Shown: one piece after another, positions 5,874 through 12,663 of the stretch
Numbering within the stretch: the stretch's first letter is position 1
Layout of the letters: the number at the start of each line of letters is the position of its first letter
Origin: Chloroflexota bacterium
GTDB lineage: Bacteria; Chloroflexota; UBA11872; VXNJ01
Direction: 5' to 3'
Length of the DNA stretch: 15,547 nucleotides
Assembly (NCBI GenBank): GCA_026708165.1
Contig: JAPOVO010000272.1
Span: 1-15,547 of the forward strand
The notes under the pieces: model-generated
What the model was told of the DNA's origin: nothing
The model's input: the letters and a program-made list of their open reading frames with translations, nothing else
Database searches by the model: none
Position numbers and translations under genes: made by a program

Positions 5874-8800
5874 TCTACGGCGTGAAGCTCAAGTACCGTG
5901 CTCGCGCCATCGTGCTCGTGCTGGCGGTCGCACTGCTCACCGGCGGTTCGACCGTCGCATTGGTCTTCTACAGGCAATTCCTCGAGCGGGGCGTTGCCTA
6001 CCACGACCAAGGCGCGGTCACGATCAATCACGCCAGCGGGCCGGCGCTCGGCGCCAATACGTTTCTCACTCTGGAGCCGGATATCGAGAACATCCGGCGT
6101 GAGCTGGCGATCCTCAAATCGGCTGGCGTGGGGATCATTCGGCAGCAATTCCTGTGGGAGGAGATCGAGCCGGAAAAAGGAGTCTTCCGGAACCGGCAAA
6201 CCGGCGTCAGCACGTGGACGAAGTATGACGCCATCGTCGAAGCCGCCCGGGAACAGGGAATCGAAGTCATGGCCCGGCTGGAACGTTCTCCGAGGTGGGC
6301 AACGCCCGGCTGGGAACCCAAGATACCAGCCAGTCAGAAGCCGCCCGACGACGTAGAGCTGTTCGCCGACTTCGTCCATGCCGTCGTCTCCAGATACGAG
6401 GGGCGGATCCGTTTCTTCCAAATCTGGAATGAGCCGAACCTCTGGGGAGAATGGGGTGAATCAGAGCCTGACGCGGCTGAATACGTGGAGCTCCTCGGAG
6501 CCTCGTATCAAGCCGCCAAAGCCGCCAATCCTCACGCGGTCGTGGTTGCCGCCGGACTTGCCCCCACGACCGAGCGCGGCCCCAACAACATAAGCGACGT
6601 TCTCTACCTTCAGCGCATGTACTTCCTCGGAGCCAAGGACTATTTCGACGTTCTCTCCTCAATGTCCTACGGCTTGATAACCGGTCCGAGCGACGTTCGG
6701 ATCGGAGAGCGCTGGACGAATTTCCCCCGCGCCGTGCTGCTCAGGGACGTGATGGAGACCTTTGGCGACGCGCACAAACCCGTTTGGGCCTCCGAGTACG
6801 GCTGGATGTCCTTGCCGGACGGATGGAGCGGCCGTCCGAGCATCTGGGGCAATCATTCAGTCGAAGACCAGGCGGCCTGGACGGTGGAAGGGATATTGCG
6901 CGCCCGCCGCGAGTGGCCCTGGATGCCCACGATATTCGTATGGGCCTCACGCTGGCCGGAGCAGGCCGATCCCGACGACCCGACTTACTGGTTCAGACTG
7001 ATGGACCCGGATTTCACACCCCGTCCGGCGCTGCTGGCCCTGCAAGACCTCGCCCGCGAACGACCGGTCGCAGGAGCCGGATTGCATCAGGAGGACCACC
7101 CGGCCTTCACCTACGCCGGTCCCTGGCCTCGGGAACCAAGCGACGAAGCCGCTGCTGGATTCTGGTCCAGCACCGGCGTGCCCGGCGCGGTCGCTCAATT
7201 TCGCTTCGAGGGCGAAAACGTGAGTTTGGTGGCCCGACAAGGTCCCGACATGGGAATGCTGCGTGTACGCATCGATGGCCTCGACGCGCTCGCCGACCTG
7301 GTGCCCAGAAGCGAGTTCGGCGAATCGATCGTGGACCTCTACTCGCCCGAAGTCCGGCCCGCCTCGACGATTCCGCTGGCTTCGCGGCTGCCCGCTGGTG
7401 TCCACGTGCTGGAAGTCGAGAGCCTTGGACGCGCCTCACCGCGTTCCACGGGCGGAAGAGTCGTCATCGACGGGATCGCAGTATCGAACTCCAGACCGCT
7501 TTGGCCTTACGCGGCCACCGGAATCGCCTGGGCCGTGGCGCTTGGCCTCATTGCGTGGCGGTTCGCTCGCCCGATTTGGGACGCCGTACCCGCGCGCATA
7601 CGACAAGTTCGGCTGACGCCTCCCTTGCTCCGCTCTCATACCGTGTACGGAATCTCAAGCCCGGCGCTGCTGACAGCCTCCGCGGCCGCCATACTGCTTG
7701 CCGCGCTGCCCGGCGGTGACGCCCTCTCTCCGTTCACGATCCTGCGGCTCGTTATCCTGGCTTATCTGGCCGCCCTCGTTATCGCGCATCCAGATGCCGT
7801 AGCCATCGTGACCGCCGGCGCGCAGTTCTTGCATCCGCTCAGACCGCAAACCGGCCCCGTGGCATTCTCCGTTCCAGAGCTTCTGCTTATGGCTCTCGCA
7901 ACCGGATGGGCGGCGCGAGGCTTCTATCGACGTAAGTTCGAGCTGCGGCGTTCGACGATCGGCTTCGTCGCCGCTTACTTCGTACTCGCCGCGCTGGCCT
8001 CAACAGCGTTCGCCGAGTACCCAAAGTTCGCTCTCAGATCGTTCCGAACGACCGTCGTTGAACCCGTTGCGCTGTTCTTCCTGCTCACGGCTTTCCTGAG
8101 CGGACGGCGCGCCGCCGCGCTGATACCGGCTGTCGCCGCGGGTGGGGTCATTGCCGCCGCTACGGTCGTCTTCGATCCCCTGCTGGACAGGGTTATCACG
8201 GCAGGCGTGCCCAGACTGCGCGGAATCTACGAGTCCCCGAACAATCTGGCGTTCATCCTTGAGCGGACGATCCCGCTGCTCGTGGGCTTGGCCGTGGCCT
8301 GGAAGGGTTCGGCGCTAGGCCGTGCGGCGACCGCGGTCGCCGCCGGTGCCGGTGTGGTTCTGATTCTCACGTTCTCCAGAGGCGCGTGGCTAGCGTCGGC
8401 GGCAGCTACGGCTCTGCTGGGTCTGCCGCAATTGCGGAGGCTGCCGGTTAAGCGCAGGTTGCTCGGTCTCGGGGCCGTCCTCATTCCCGTCGCAGCGCTC
8501 GCGGCGCTGGTTGGAACGGACCGGCTCTCCATCCTTTTCAGAACCGGCGACCGCAGCGGTGTTTCAAGAGTTTGGCTATGGGACTCCGCCGTCGAGATGA
8601 TTCGAGATTTCCCACTCTTTGGAGTCGGTCTCGACAACTTTCTCTACCACTACGCGGCCTACCTTAGGCCCGAGGCCTGGCGCGAGCCGCACATGTCCCA
8701 TCCGCACAATCTGGTACTCGACGCCTGGTTGAGCACGGGAGTGTTCGGCGCGCTGGCCATCATCGCGGCGCTGGCCATCTTCTACCTTTTGATCAGACGG

Positions 8801-9046
8801 TCATACTGTCTGCCGGACTGTCCAATCCCGCGCCCGGTTTTACTCGGCGTGGCTGCGTCGATGACTGCGGCCATTGCACACGGGCTTGTCGACAACTTCT
8901 ACTTTCTCCCCGAACTGTCCGGGTTCTTCTGGACGCTCATGGCGTTCGCCGTTTGCCTGGCTAACAGCCCGACTCGGCAGCCGGGCAGCGCCTTGGAGAC
9001 GCAAGTCGGTCCCATCGAAGAGGGACAGGCAACCGCAGGGCCGTAA
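5870..9046 (+). CDS. Fusion protein: membrane-anchored GH39-like glycosidase, jelly-roll module and O-antigen ligase/polymerase domain
   Basis: This 1058-residue protein has four visible parts. A single N-terminal transmembrane anchor spans about 12-33. A clan GH-A hydrolase follows (about 57-395) with FQIWNEPN (acid/base Glu188) and KPVWASEYGW (nucleophile Glu309). Next is a jelly-roll, sugar-binding-like module (about 410-540) with the recurrent PGAVAQFRFEGENVSLVARQ and VDLYS...LPAGVHVLEVES pattern known from modules attached to secreted glycosidases. Last are about 12 transmembrane helices (about 545-1031) with the O-antigen ligase/Wzy signature: TFSRGAWL (834-841), DFPLFGVGLDNF (913-924), and a large outer loop ending in HPHNLVLDAWLSTG (944-957), His946 being the likely catalytic histidine. 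The frame is continuous, so the fusion is real. The TTG at 5870 overlaps the preceding stop (TTGA); GTG at 5882 is an alternative. All catalytic parts should face outside. It probably trims and joins or transfers a surface polysaccharide; this is inference. Confidence 0.87.
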   Translation: MIYGVKLKYRARAIVLVLAVALLTGGSTVALVFYRQFLERGVAYHDQGAVTINHASGPALGANTFLTLEPDIENIRRELAILKSAGVGIIRQQFLWEEIEPEKGVFRNRQTGVSTWTKYDAIVEAAREQGIEVMARLERSPRWATPGWEPKIPASQKPPDDVELFADFVHAVVSRYEGRIRFFQIWNEPNLWGEWGESEPDAAEYVELLGASYQAAKAANPHAVVVAAGLAPTTERGPNNISDVLYLQRMYFLGAKDYFDVLSSMSYGLITGPSDVRIGERWTNFPRAVLLRDVMETFGDAHKPVWASEYGWMSLPDGWSGRPSIWGNHSVEDQAAWTVEGILRARREWPWMPTIFVWASRWPEQADPDDPTYWFRLMDPDFTPRPALLALQDLARERPVAGAGLHQEDHPAFTYAGPWPREPSDEAAAGFWSSTGVPGAVAQFRFEGENVSLVARQGPDMGMLRVRIDGLDALADLVPRSEFGESIVDLYSPEVRPASTIPLASRLPAGVHVLEVESLGRASPRSTGGRVVIDGIAVSNSRPLWPYAATGIAWAVALGLIAWRFARPIWDAVPARIRQVRLTPPLLRSHTVYGISSPALLTASAAAILLAALPGGDALSPFTILRLVILAYLAALVIAHPDAVAIVTAGAQFLHPLRPQTGPVAFSVPELLLMALATGWAARGFYRRKFELRRSTIGFVAAYFVLAALASTAFAEYPKFALRSFRTTVVEPVALFFLLTAFLSGRRAAALIPAVAAGGVIAAATVVFDPLLDRVITAGVPRLRGIYESPNNLAFILERTIPLLVGLAVAWKGSALGRAATAVAAGAGVVLILTFSRGAWLASAAATALLGLPQLRRLPVKRRLLGLGAVLIPVAALAALVGTDRLSILFRTGDRSGVSRVWLWDSAVEMIRDFPLFGVGLDNFLYHYAAYLRPEAWREPHMSHPHNLVLDAWLSTGVFGALAIIAALAIFYLLIRRSYCLPDCPIPRPVLLGVAASMTAAIAHGLVDNFYFLPELSGFFWTLMAFAVCLANSPTRQPGSALETQVGPIEEGQATAGP

Positions 9047-9090
9047 TCTGGCACTCCCCCGGTCAAACGGTCGACAGGCCGAACCGCCTC

Positions 9091-10479
9091 TTATTTCCCA
9101 ATGCAGAACTTGGAGAATATCGTCTCCAGAAGGTCTTCTGTCGCATCTTCGCCGGTTATCAGTCCCAGTTCGGTAATCGCGCCGTGCAGGCCAATAGAGA
9201 CGAAGTCCGACGGGAGCGAGTCGTCCACGGCCTCAAGTGAACTTCGCACGTGCTCCCGCGCCCGTACCAGCGCCTCGCGGTGCCGTTCGTTGGAAACAAG
9301 TGGTATTTCGCCGGCGGTGAGCGACCCCGCCCCGATTTCGCGTATGATCGCTCGCCTCAGCGACTCGACCCCCCGATGCTCCAGGGCGCATGTGTGAACC
9401 ATGCCGACGTCGGGCAGCAGATCAGCGACCCGGGCAGCGGTGACCTGAGCGGGCAAGTCATCCTTGTTCATGACGATCAGCGCCGGCCGACGCGAGTTGC
9501 GGACGAGCCGGGCGACATCCTCATCGGGTCTGGAAAGCGGCCTCGACGCGTCCAGCACCAACAGAACCAGATCGGCCTCACCGAGCGCCCGCTTGCTTCG
9601 CTCGACGCCCTCCGCTTCGGCCGCGTCGGTCGTTCCGCGAATTCCAGCCGTATCGACCACGACGACCGGCACTCCATCGAGATTGAGCGACTCCTCCAGC
9701 ACGTCGCGGGTGGTGCCAGGCAGCTCTGTGACGATGGCGCGGTCGGTGCGCAGCAACGCGTTTAGAAGGCTCGACTTTCCGACGTTGGGCGTGCCCACTA
9801 TCGCCAGCCGCAGTCCGTGACGCAGCAAGATTCCCTCCGACGCCCCCTCGATCGAGCTATCGATCGCCCTCTTGATATCGAGAAGCTGGCTGTGGAGCGC
9901 CCGTCGCGGCAGCGGCGGCACGTCGTCCTCGGTGAAATCGATCTCGGCCTCCATCTGCGCCAGTAGGTCCAGACATTTGCTTCTTATTTCTCGCACCTCA
10001 TTCGACAGCGCGCCCTGGAGCTGTTTTTCGGCAGCCTTCAGGGTCAAGTCCGTTGGCGCGCTCACCGCATCCGCCACAGCTTCGGCCTGCGCAAGGTCTA
10101 TGCGGCCGCTCAGGAACGCGCGTAGTGTGAACTCGCCGGGCCTCGCCTGCCGCGCTCCGGCGTTGACGATCGACCGCAGGGCCGATCTGACCGCAGCCAG
10201 CCCGCCATGACAGCTCACCTCCACCACGTCCTCGCGGGTGTAGGAATGCGGGCCGCGCATGTAGGTGATCATCGCCTCGTCGATATGCGAGCCGTCTTCC
10301 GAGTCGACAAGCCGACCCAGCGTCGCCACACGATTCTGCGGTAGACGCCCCGAATTGGTCCGGAAAGCTCTTAGACCGATTTGCAGGGCGTCGGGACCGG
10401 AAATGCGAATGACACCAATCCCCGCCGGACCGAGCGCCGTGGAAATAGCGGCGATAGTGTCGGACATATCGCCCGTCAT
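9091..10479 (-). CDS. mnmE: tRNA uridine-5-carboxymethylaminomethyl(34) synthesis GTPase MnmE
   Basis: This is full-length MnmE (462 residues), the GTPase that with MnmG installs the carboxymethylaminomethyl group on wobble uridine of certain tRNAs. The N-terminal folate-binding domain starts SDTIAAISTALGPAGIGVIRISG (6-28). The helical domain contains GEFTLRAFLSGRIDLAQAEAVADAVSA. The inserted G domain has G1 GTPNVGKS (229-236), G2 TTRD (256-259), G3 DTAG (276-279) and G4 NKDD (338-341). The C-terminus is the invariant CIGK (459-462) with the catalytic cysteine. Homologues usually start near the second Met, so ATG at 10465-10467 (giving MSDTIAA) may be the true start rather than 10477-10479. 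It lies 18 nt downstream of the radical SAM gene and converges on the glycosidase-ligase gene 44 nt away. mnmG is not in the window. Confidence 0.97.
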   Translation of the reverse strand: MTGDMSDTIAAISTALGPAGIGVIRISGPDALQIGLRAFRTNSGRLPQNRVATLGRLVDSEDGSHIDEAMITYMRGPHSYTREDVVEVSCHGGLAAVRSALRSIVNAGARQARPGEFTLRAFLSGRIDLAQAEAVADAVSAPTDLTLKAAEKQLQGALSNEVREIRSKCLDLLAQMEAEIDFTEDDVPPLPRRALHSQLLDIKRAIDSSIEGASEGILLRHGLRLAIVGTPNVGKSSLLNALLRTDRAIVTELPGTTRDVLEESLNLDGVPVVVVDTAGIRGTTDAAEAEGVERSKRALGEADLVLLVLDASRPLSRPDEDVARLVRNSRRPALIVMNKDDLPAQVTAARVADLLPDVGMVHTCALEHRGVESLRRAIIREIGAGSLTAGEIPLVSNERHREALVRAREHVRSSLEAVDDSLPSDFVSIGLHGAITELGLITGEDATEDLLETIFSKFCIGK

Positions 10480-10497
10480 GGGCGGTTTACCCCGAAG

Positions 10498-12318
10498 CTA
10501 GGCCGGGCAGGCGGCCCTGAAGGATGCTGTCGAAAGCCGCTCGCTAATTCCCTTCGCGGCGCGCAGCGCCCTCTCGTATTCCCACCTGAGCACCCAGCGC
10601 CTGGTATGGATGCTTATGTGGTCCCAGGGGAAGACCTCGTTTGCGGGGCGGTCCCGGTGGATGAACCAATCGAGGTCCACGCCGGTTTCCCGGCAGGCCC
10701 GCTCCCAGCGCGCGAAGTCGAACCATTCGTCCCAAGAGTCGAGCCGGCTACCGAGCTCCCACGCCCGCCGGATAGCCCGCCCGACACGCCGGTCGCCAAG
10801 CGACAGCAGCGCCTCGATCGCGCTGTTGTCGGGATCGTTCCAGTTGAGCTTTATCGACCGGTCCCGAAGCGACGACTTCAACAGGGCCTGCTTCTCCAGG
10901 ATCGACTCTTTCGAGTCCTGCGGGAACCACTGAAACGGAGTGTGCGCCTTCGGCACAAAGGTCGACACGCCAACTCTCACCTTTGCTCGACCGCCGCGCG
11001 ATCTCCGCCCGACGTCGAGAACCCGCTTGGCCAGCCGGGCGATGTGCTTCACGTCCTCGAGCGTTTCGGTGGGCAGTCCGATCATGAAATACAGCTTTAC
11101 GGTGTGCCAGCCCTGCGAGTAGGCAAGCTCAACCGTCCGCAGCAGTTCCTCCTCCGAGACTCCCTTCTGGATCACTTCCCGCATTCGCTCCGTCGCCGCC
11201 TCCGGTGCGAACGTCATGCTCCCCTTCCGCGAAGGCGCGAGGGCCTCGGCCAGCCCCACGTTGAAGGCGTCCACTCTGGTGGACGGGATGTTGATCGACA
11301 GACGCTCATCCGACTGCTGCTCGCGAATATCTCCGATGAGCGTGTGGATGTCCCTGTAGTCGGCGGCGCTCAGCGAAAGCATCGTCAAGTCCCGATGGCC
11401 GGTCGCCTTGATAATCGCATCCGCCATTTCCTTTACTTTTTCGGGGTCCCTGGACCGCACGGGCCGGTCGATGTAGCCGGCCTGGCAGAACCGGCAGCCC
11501 CGCATACAGCCGCGATGGATCTCGATGGACGCCCTGTCGAACACGGTCTCCGTAGAAGCGACCACGGGCATTTTCGGGTACAGGTATTCGTTGATGTCCA
11601 CGTGAATCCGGCGGATCTCCGCCGGGACGGCGGCATCCACCGGCTCCGTGGCGGTCAGAGAATAGTCAGCGGCGTATTCGGGCTTGTAGAGCCGAGGGAC
11701 GTAAACGCCTTCGTAACCCGCAACTTCGCTCAGATATCGCTCGCGCCAGCCTTCCTCCACGCCCTTCCACTTGTCCAAAGTTCGCATTAGCTGCGGGAGG
11801 ATTTCCTCGCCCTCGCCTATGACTATCACGTCGAAGAAGTCGGCCATCGGCTCAGGATTAACGAGCGACGCGCCCCCGCCTACGACGATCGGGTCGCGCT
11901 CGCCCCGATCAACGGAATCGAGTGGAATCTTCCCAAGGTCGAGCACTTCGAGAACGCCTGTCGCTCCCATCTCGTACGGCAGTGTGAACCCCAGCATGTC
12001 GAACTGGGAGAGTGGACGCCGCGAGTCGAGTCCGAACAGCGAAGTATCGGCCTCCCGAAGCGCGTCGGCCATGTCGGGCCAGGGGCAAAACGCCCGGTCG
12101 CAAAGGAAGCGCGGCAGTTCGTTGACCAGCTCGTAGAGGATCTGGATCCCCAGATTCGACATGCCGATCTCATAAGAATCGGGGAAGATCATGCAGAGCT
12201 TGACGTCCGCGCCGTCCCACGGCTTGTCGCGGGCGTTCCACTCGCCGCCCGCGTAATGCGCGGGCCTGCGCACACGCCCCAGAAGCGGTTCGACGTTAAC
12301 CCTGGCGCTCACGTTCAC
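10498..12318 (-). CDS. TIGR03960-type radical SAM protein with B12-binding-like N-terminus
   Basis: The 606-residue protein matches the TIGR03960 family of radical SAM proteins of unknown function. The N-terminal half resembles a cobalamin-binding-type domain, with KLCMIFPDSYEIGMSNLGIQ (40-59), PLSQFDMLGFTLPYEMGATG (102-121), VVGGGASLVNPEP (145-157) and VIGEGEE (166-172). The radical SAM core carries the [4Fe-4S] cluster motif RGCMRGCRFCQAG with Cys271, Cys275 and Cys278, followed by TMLSLSAADYRD and FAPEAATERMRE segments. Members are often encoded beside a DUF2344 gene, RNase E/G and ribosomal protein genes, which hints at RNA or ribosome work; here the partner is mnmE, 18 nt downstream. The start is GTG at 12316-12318 with AGGA only 3 nt away; GTG at 12310-12312 has better spacing (9 nt). 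The reaction is not known. Confidence 0.9.
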   Translation of the reverse strand: MNVSARVNVEPLLGRVRRPAHYAGGEWNARDKPWDGADVKLCMIFPDSYEIGMSNLGIQILYELVNELPRFLCDRAFCPWPDMADALREADTSLFGLDSRRPLSQFDMLGFTLPYEMGATGVLEVLDLGKIPLDSVDRGERDPIVVGGGASLVNPEPMADFFDVIVIGEGEEILPQLMRTLDKWKGVEEGWRERYLSEVAGYEGVYVPRLYKPEYAADYSLTATEPVDAAVPAEIRRIHVDINEYLYPKMPVVASTETVFDRASIEIHRGCMRGCRFCQAGYIDRPVRSRDPEKVKEMADAIIKATGHRDLTMLSLSAADYRDIHTLIGDIREQQSDERLSINIPSTRVDAFNVGLAEALAPSRKGSMTFAPEAATERMREVIQKGVSEEELLRTVELAYSQGWHTVKLYFMIGLPTETLEDVKHIARLAKRVLDVGRRSRGGRAKVRVGVSTFVPKAHTPFQWFPQDSKESILEKQALLKSSLRDRSIKLNWNDPDNSAIEALLSLGDRRVGRAIRRAWELGSRLDSWDEWFDFARWERACRETGVDLDWFIHRDRPANEVFPWDHISIHTRRWVLRWEYERALRAAKGISERLSTASFRAACPA

Positions 12319-12364
12319 TGATCCTGCTCAAAGCTGATGTCCTTTTGCGGTTAGACGGACTCCA

Positions 12365-12394
12365 AGAATAACAACGTGGAAATCACCTACTCAA
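12365..12394 (-). promoter_or_regulatory. Candidate sigma-70-type promoter for the radical SAM-mnmE operon
   Basis: On the minus strand TTGAGT (plus-strand 12389-12394, four of six to TTGACA) is followed after 18 nt by TATTCT (plus-strand 12365-12370, four of six to TATAAT). Transcription would begin near 12358, leaving a leader of about 40 nt before the GTG start. This is the best-spaced pair I find in the region, but both boxes are imperfect. Confidence 0.35.
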
Positions 12395-12501
12395 TCACAT
12401 ATCGCGTCCGAGCGCACAACAACAAGGTCGCCTTCATGACTAGAAGCCTGCGACTCCGTCAAATGTCTGCGTATAGGAATCAGGCGGGTCTCACGGCACA
12501 G

Positions 12502-12513
12502 CGCCAATTGGCG
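12502..12513. promoter_or_regulatory. Perfect 12-bp palindrome, possible operator
   Basis: CGCCAATTGGCG reads the same on both strands with no spacer. It lies about 100 nt upstream of the candidate -10 box for the rightward gene and about 130 nt upstream of the minus-strand promoter candidate. A homodimeric regulator could bind it, but no regulator gene is in the window and the regulon is unknown. Confidence 0.3.
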
Positions 12514-12613
12514 ACGTGATTCGTCCCGCAAGAGGCTCAGTTGTATCCCCGCTGCCACGCTCGCGGCACTTCTCTAAATGGCGGCGACTGTAGCTGAAGT
12601 ATACGTAAGCTCA

Positions 12614-12619
12614 TAGAAT
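12614..12619 (+). promoter_or_regulatory. Weak -10 box for the 937-residue membrane protein gene
   Basis: TAGAAT matches five of six positions of TATAAT and sits 45 nt before the ATG at 12664, which would place the transcription start near 12626. No good -35 hexamer is found 16-18 nt upstream (TAGCTG at 12591), so the call rests on the -10 match and position only. Confidence 0.25.
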
Positions 12620-12650
12620 CCAACTCGTCCCAAATCCAAAGCGGTAACCC

Positions 12651-12654
12651 GGAG
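12651..12654 (+). promoter_or_regulatory. Ribosome binding site deciding the ATG at 12664
   Basis: GGAG lies 9 nt before the ATG at 12664, a normal spacing, and supports that start for the large membrane protein. Confidence 0.5.
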
Positions 12655-12663
12655 TCCGCCTGA

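Larger units (their letters stand above)
12319..12663. other. Divergent intergenic region without a convincing gene
   Basis: These 345 nt lie between the leftward radical SAM-mnmE pair and the rightward large membrane-protein gene. They are visibly less GC-rich than the surroundings, as expected for promoters. I see a candidate minus-strand promoter (12365-12394), a perfect 12-bp palindrome (12502-12513), a weak plus-strand -10 box (12614-12619) and a Shine-Dalgarno for the rightward gene (12651-12654). There is no tRNA, no recognisable riboswitch and no repeat array. A 27-codon frame at 12436-12519 is too weak to call. Confidence 0.6.

Noticed and set aside
6784..7719. 311-codon open frame on the plus strand inside the fusion gene
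   Set aside because: It is in a different frame from the glycosidase-ligase gene and encodes an Arg-rich, featureless sequence.
5870..9046. Possibility that the fusion is two genes joined by a sequencing error
   Set aside because: The frame is open throughout, the jelly-roll module leads directly into the first helix of the ligase domain, and there is no internal start with a Shine-Dalgarno near residue 540.
9047..9090. Possible bidirectional terminator between the convergent fusion gene and mnmE
   Set aside because: Only a 4-bp CGGT/ACCG stem with a long loop can be drawn, and there is no real T-tract on either strand.
10381..11790. 469-codon open frame on the plus strand
   Set aside because: It lies antisense to mnmE and the radical SAM gene, which have unmistakable motifs. 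The product is rich in Arg, Pro and Gly with no domain, as expected for a GC-rich shadow frame.
12436..12519. 27-codon frame with AAGG about 9 nt upstream of its ATG
   Set aside because: It is too short, with no hydrophobic segment or recognisable pattern; the basic composition is expected by chance, and it contains the palindrome at 12502-12513.
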